From assembly GCF_009017415.1 (NCBI RefSeq), contig NC_092404.1:496001-560000 (forward strand): a DNA stretch of 64,000 bases, read 5' to 3'. Of the stretch, positions 62,646-64,000 are shown piece after piece. The position numbers and the translations under genes were made by a program. Source of the stretch: Aspergillus flavus. Lineage: Eukaryota > Ascomycota > Eurotiomycetes > Eurotiales > Aspergillaceae. Each line of letters starts with the position of its first letter. The stretch's first letter is position 1. The notes under the pieces were generated by a model. That model was not told the DNA's origin and did not search any database. It saw only the letters and a program-made list of their open reading frames with translations.

Positions 62646-64000
62646 ATGGATCGCTTCATGAACGTCCTGTGCAAACCAGGCGCCAAGCCTGAAATCCAGG
62701 GTGTCGCTCCCACCCAACATCTGGCCGGAAAAGAGACCCTCGACCATCCAAATGCCAAGGGCTATATACCCAAAAGCAAGCCGAAGATGCTTGATCGCTG
62801 GCTGGACTTCGTCGTCCGAGTGTCTGGCTCTGAGCCCGTCTTCTTCCTGATCCTCGCGGGACTCCTCACCTGGGCTCTACTCGGGATCAAGTACGGGTCG
62901 ACCGATAGCTGGCAGGTCCTGATCTCTGACATTCAGGCCATCGTCAGCTACATATTTGACTCCTTCCTCGTGAGACAGCAGCTGAATGCATACGAGGAGG
63001 AGATGATCGTAGCCGCTGAGCTGGAGTCCCGGATCCTCAGCCACAAAAGGATGCTCGCGAACCTCCATCAAACGCTCGAAGCGCAAGACCAGGAGAAAAC
63101 CACCCAGCTAGTCAATCTAGTCAAGAAGCACCAGAACGCCCTCGAGTTCGGCACAGAGCTCCCCACGGAAACCCGATTCGGACGGACCATCACCTGGGTC
63201 TCGCATGTAATCGGCCACCTAGGCACCATCACGCTCTTCTGGGCGGGCGTGTTCACCTGGATCGTGCTCGGCCATCGCTCCCACTACAGCGACAAATGGC
63301 AGCTATACATGAACTCCGCCTCGTCGGCGCTCATGGTCTTCATCTTCGCCTTCCTCGCCAACATCCGGGAACGCCACGCCGCCTACACCCGCAGCTGCCT
63401 CGACGCCATCTTCCAAGTTGACGCCTCCCTCGAAGCCAAGCTCCGCCATCTCACCGACGACACTCTCCCCAACGACATCGTCATCATCCCAGCCCCGCGC
63501 GTGAGCAAAATCCAACGGGCCATCTTCTACTACGCCGACTTCGTCGGCACCCTCGTCGGCATCGCCATCCTAGTCGCAGTGATTATCATCTGGATCGCCA
63601 TCGGCCCCCTCCTGCACTTCGATTCCAACTGGTGGCTCCTGATCGGCACCTACGCAGGCCTAATCGGCATGAACGACGGCTTCGTGCTCCGCAACATGCA
63701 AGCCCGTCTGCGCTGCTACGTCGACGCCGAATTCGCCCGCATCACCGCCCAAGACGCGACTCTCTTCGCTACCGCCGGGATTCCCGCGCCCAGCGACGAG
63801 GTCGTCCGTGGTGCGTCGCTGACGCGGCGCGTGTCGGAGACGATGGGGCGCGTGTACGCGCATGAAATCACGGTCGTGTTGGGGTTTCTGACGATCATGG
63901 GCTTGATTGCCGGCGCTAGTGCCATGCGATGGACGATGACGGGTCAGTTGTTGTGTAATGTGCCGCCCAGCTTGATCGAGTCGTTTTTCATGATTGTGTT
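62646..64000 (+). CDS. Low-affinity iron permease (Fet4 family), 3' end outside window
   Basis: The frame opens at ATG 62646 (MDRFMNVLCKPGAKPEIQGV) and stays open for 451 codons to the window edge. It is a plasma-membrane Fe2+/divalent metal transporter of the low-affinity iron permease family. Landmarks: WLDFVVRVSGSEPVFFLILA, ISDIQAIVSYIFDSFLVRQQ, LESRILSHKRMLANLH, TRFGRTITWVSHVIGHLG, FIFAFLANIRERH and IGTYAGLIGMNDGFVLRNMQ, with repeated hydrophobic helices between charged cytosolic loops. The conserved Asp/Gln-rich second helix (DIQAIVSYIFDSF) is the presumed metal path. No break is seen. The third quarter of the gene is strikingly C/G-rich at third positions compared with neighbouring genes. 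Confidence 0.9.
   Translation, partial: MDRFMNVLCKPGAKPEIQGVAPTQHLAGKETLDHPNAKGYIPKSKPKMLDRWLDFVVRVSGSEPVFFLILAGLLTWALLGIKYGSTDSWQVLISDIQAIVSYIFDSFLVRQQLNAYEEEMIVAAELESRILSHKRMLANLHQTLEAQDQEKTTQLVNLVKKHQNALEFGTELPTETRFGRTITWVSHVIGHLGTITLFWAGVFTWIVLGHRSHYSDKWQLYMNSASSALMVFIFAFLANIRERHAAYTRSCLDAIFQVDASLEAKLRHLTDDTLPNDIVIIPAPRVSKIQRAIFYYADFVGTLVGIAILVAVIIIWIAIGPLLHFDSNWWLLIGTYAGLIGMNDGFVLRNMQARLRCYVDAEFARITAQDATLFATAGIPAPSDEVVRGASLTRRVSETMGRVYAHEITVVLGFLTIMGLIAGASAMRWTMTGQLLCNVPPSLIESFFMIV

Overview
The window is nuclear DNA of a filamentous ascomycete (Pezizomycotina), most likely a Eurotiales/Aspergillus-type genome. The genes are split by short introns of about 45-80 bases with GTAAGT/GTGAGT-like donors and YAG acceptors. 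The families are typical of moulds: HsbA, a PL26 rhamnogalacturonan lyase, a CVNH lectin, flavohaemoglobin, a Fet4-type permease and Fungal_trans regulators. No bacterial operons, rRNA, CRISPR or complete transposon were seen, and no convincing tRNA was found by eye. Splice sites below were placed by reading frame and protein continuity, so they are predictions.

Left part (1-12.4 kb), a decaying accessory block: a partial carboxylesterase (1-701, -), a broken cytochrome b2-type lactate dehydrogenase (1370-2841, -), a broken alpha/beta-hydrolase esterase (3068-4479, +), an intact divergent pair consisting of a 2-oxoglutarate dioxygenase (5092-6321, -) and an allantoate-permease-type MFS transporter (6734-8693, +), a broken APH/AIM9-like phosphotransferase (9200-9899, -) and an intact CorA-like membrane protein (10865-12364, +). 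The broken genes keep recognisable protein sequence and several plausible introns, but carry single-base indels and stops. They are relics rather than misread shadows.

Middle part (13-45 kb), mostly ordinary housekeeping, secreted and transport genes: an HsbA wall protein, a small 8-cysteine secreted protein, an acylated TPR protein, PL26 exo-rhamnogalacturonan lyase, a hydantoinase/oxoprolinase fusion, an acidic hypothetical protein, a secreted CVNH protein, a GPI-anchored Ser/Ala-rich protein, flavohaemoglobin, an aquaporin, a GABA/amino-acid permease and a membrane-anchored MOSC protein. Long AT-rich or featureless spacers separate them.

Right part (46-64 kb): about 6 kb with almost nothing recognisable except a coiled-coil relic, then a cupin gene and a small regulon-like group made of SDR1 (53561-54532, -), SDR2 (55340-56251, -), a broken EthD-domain gene (57090-57495, +) and a regulator with a fungal transcription-factor middle domain (58688-61104, +). 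The group shares palindromes of the form TCGG-N3/4/5-CCGA, two of them inside a duplicated promoter block of about 160 bases. The regulator has no Zn2Cys6 DNA-binding domain and the EthD gene carries a stop, so this looks like a small metabolic cluster that is dying but has kept its operator sites. The window ends inside a Fet4-type low-affinity iron permease (62646 onward).
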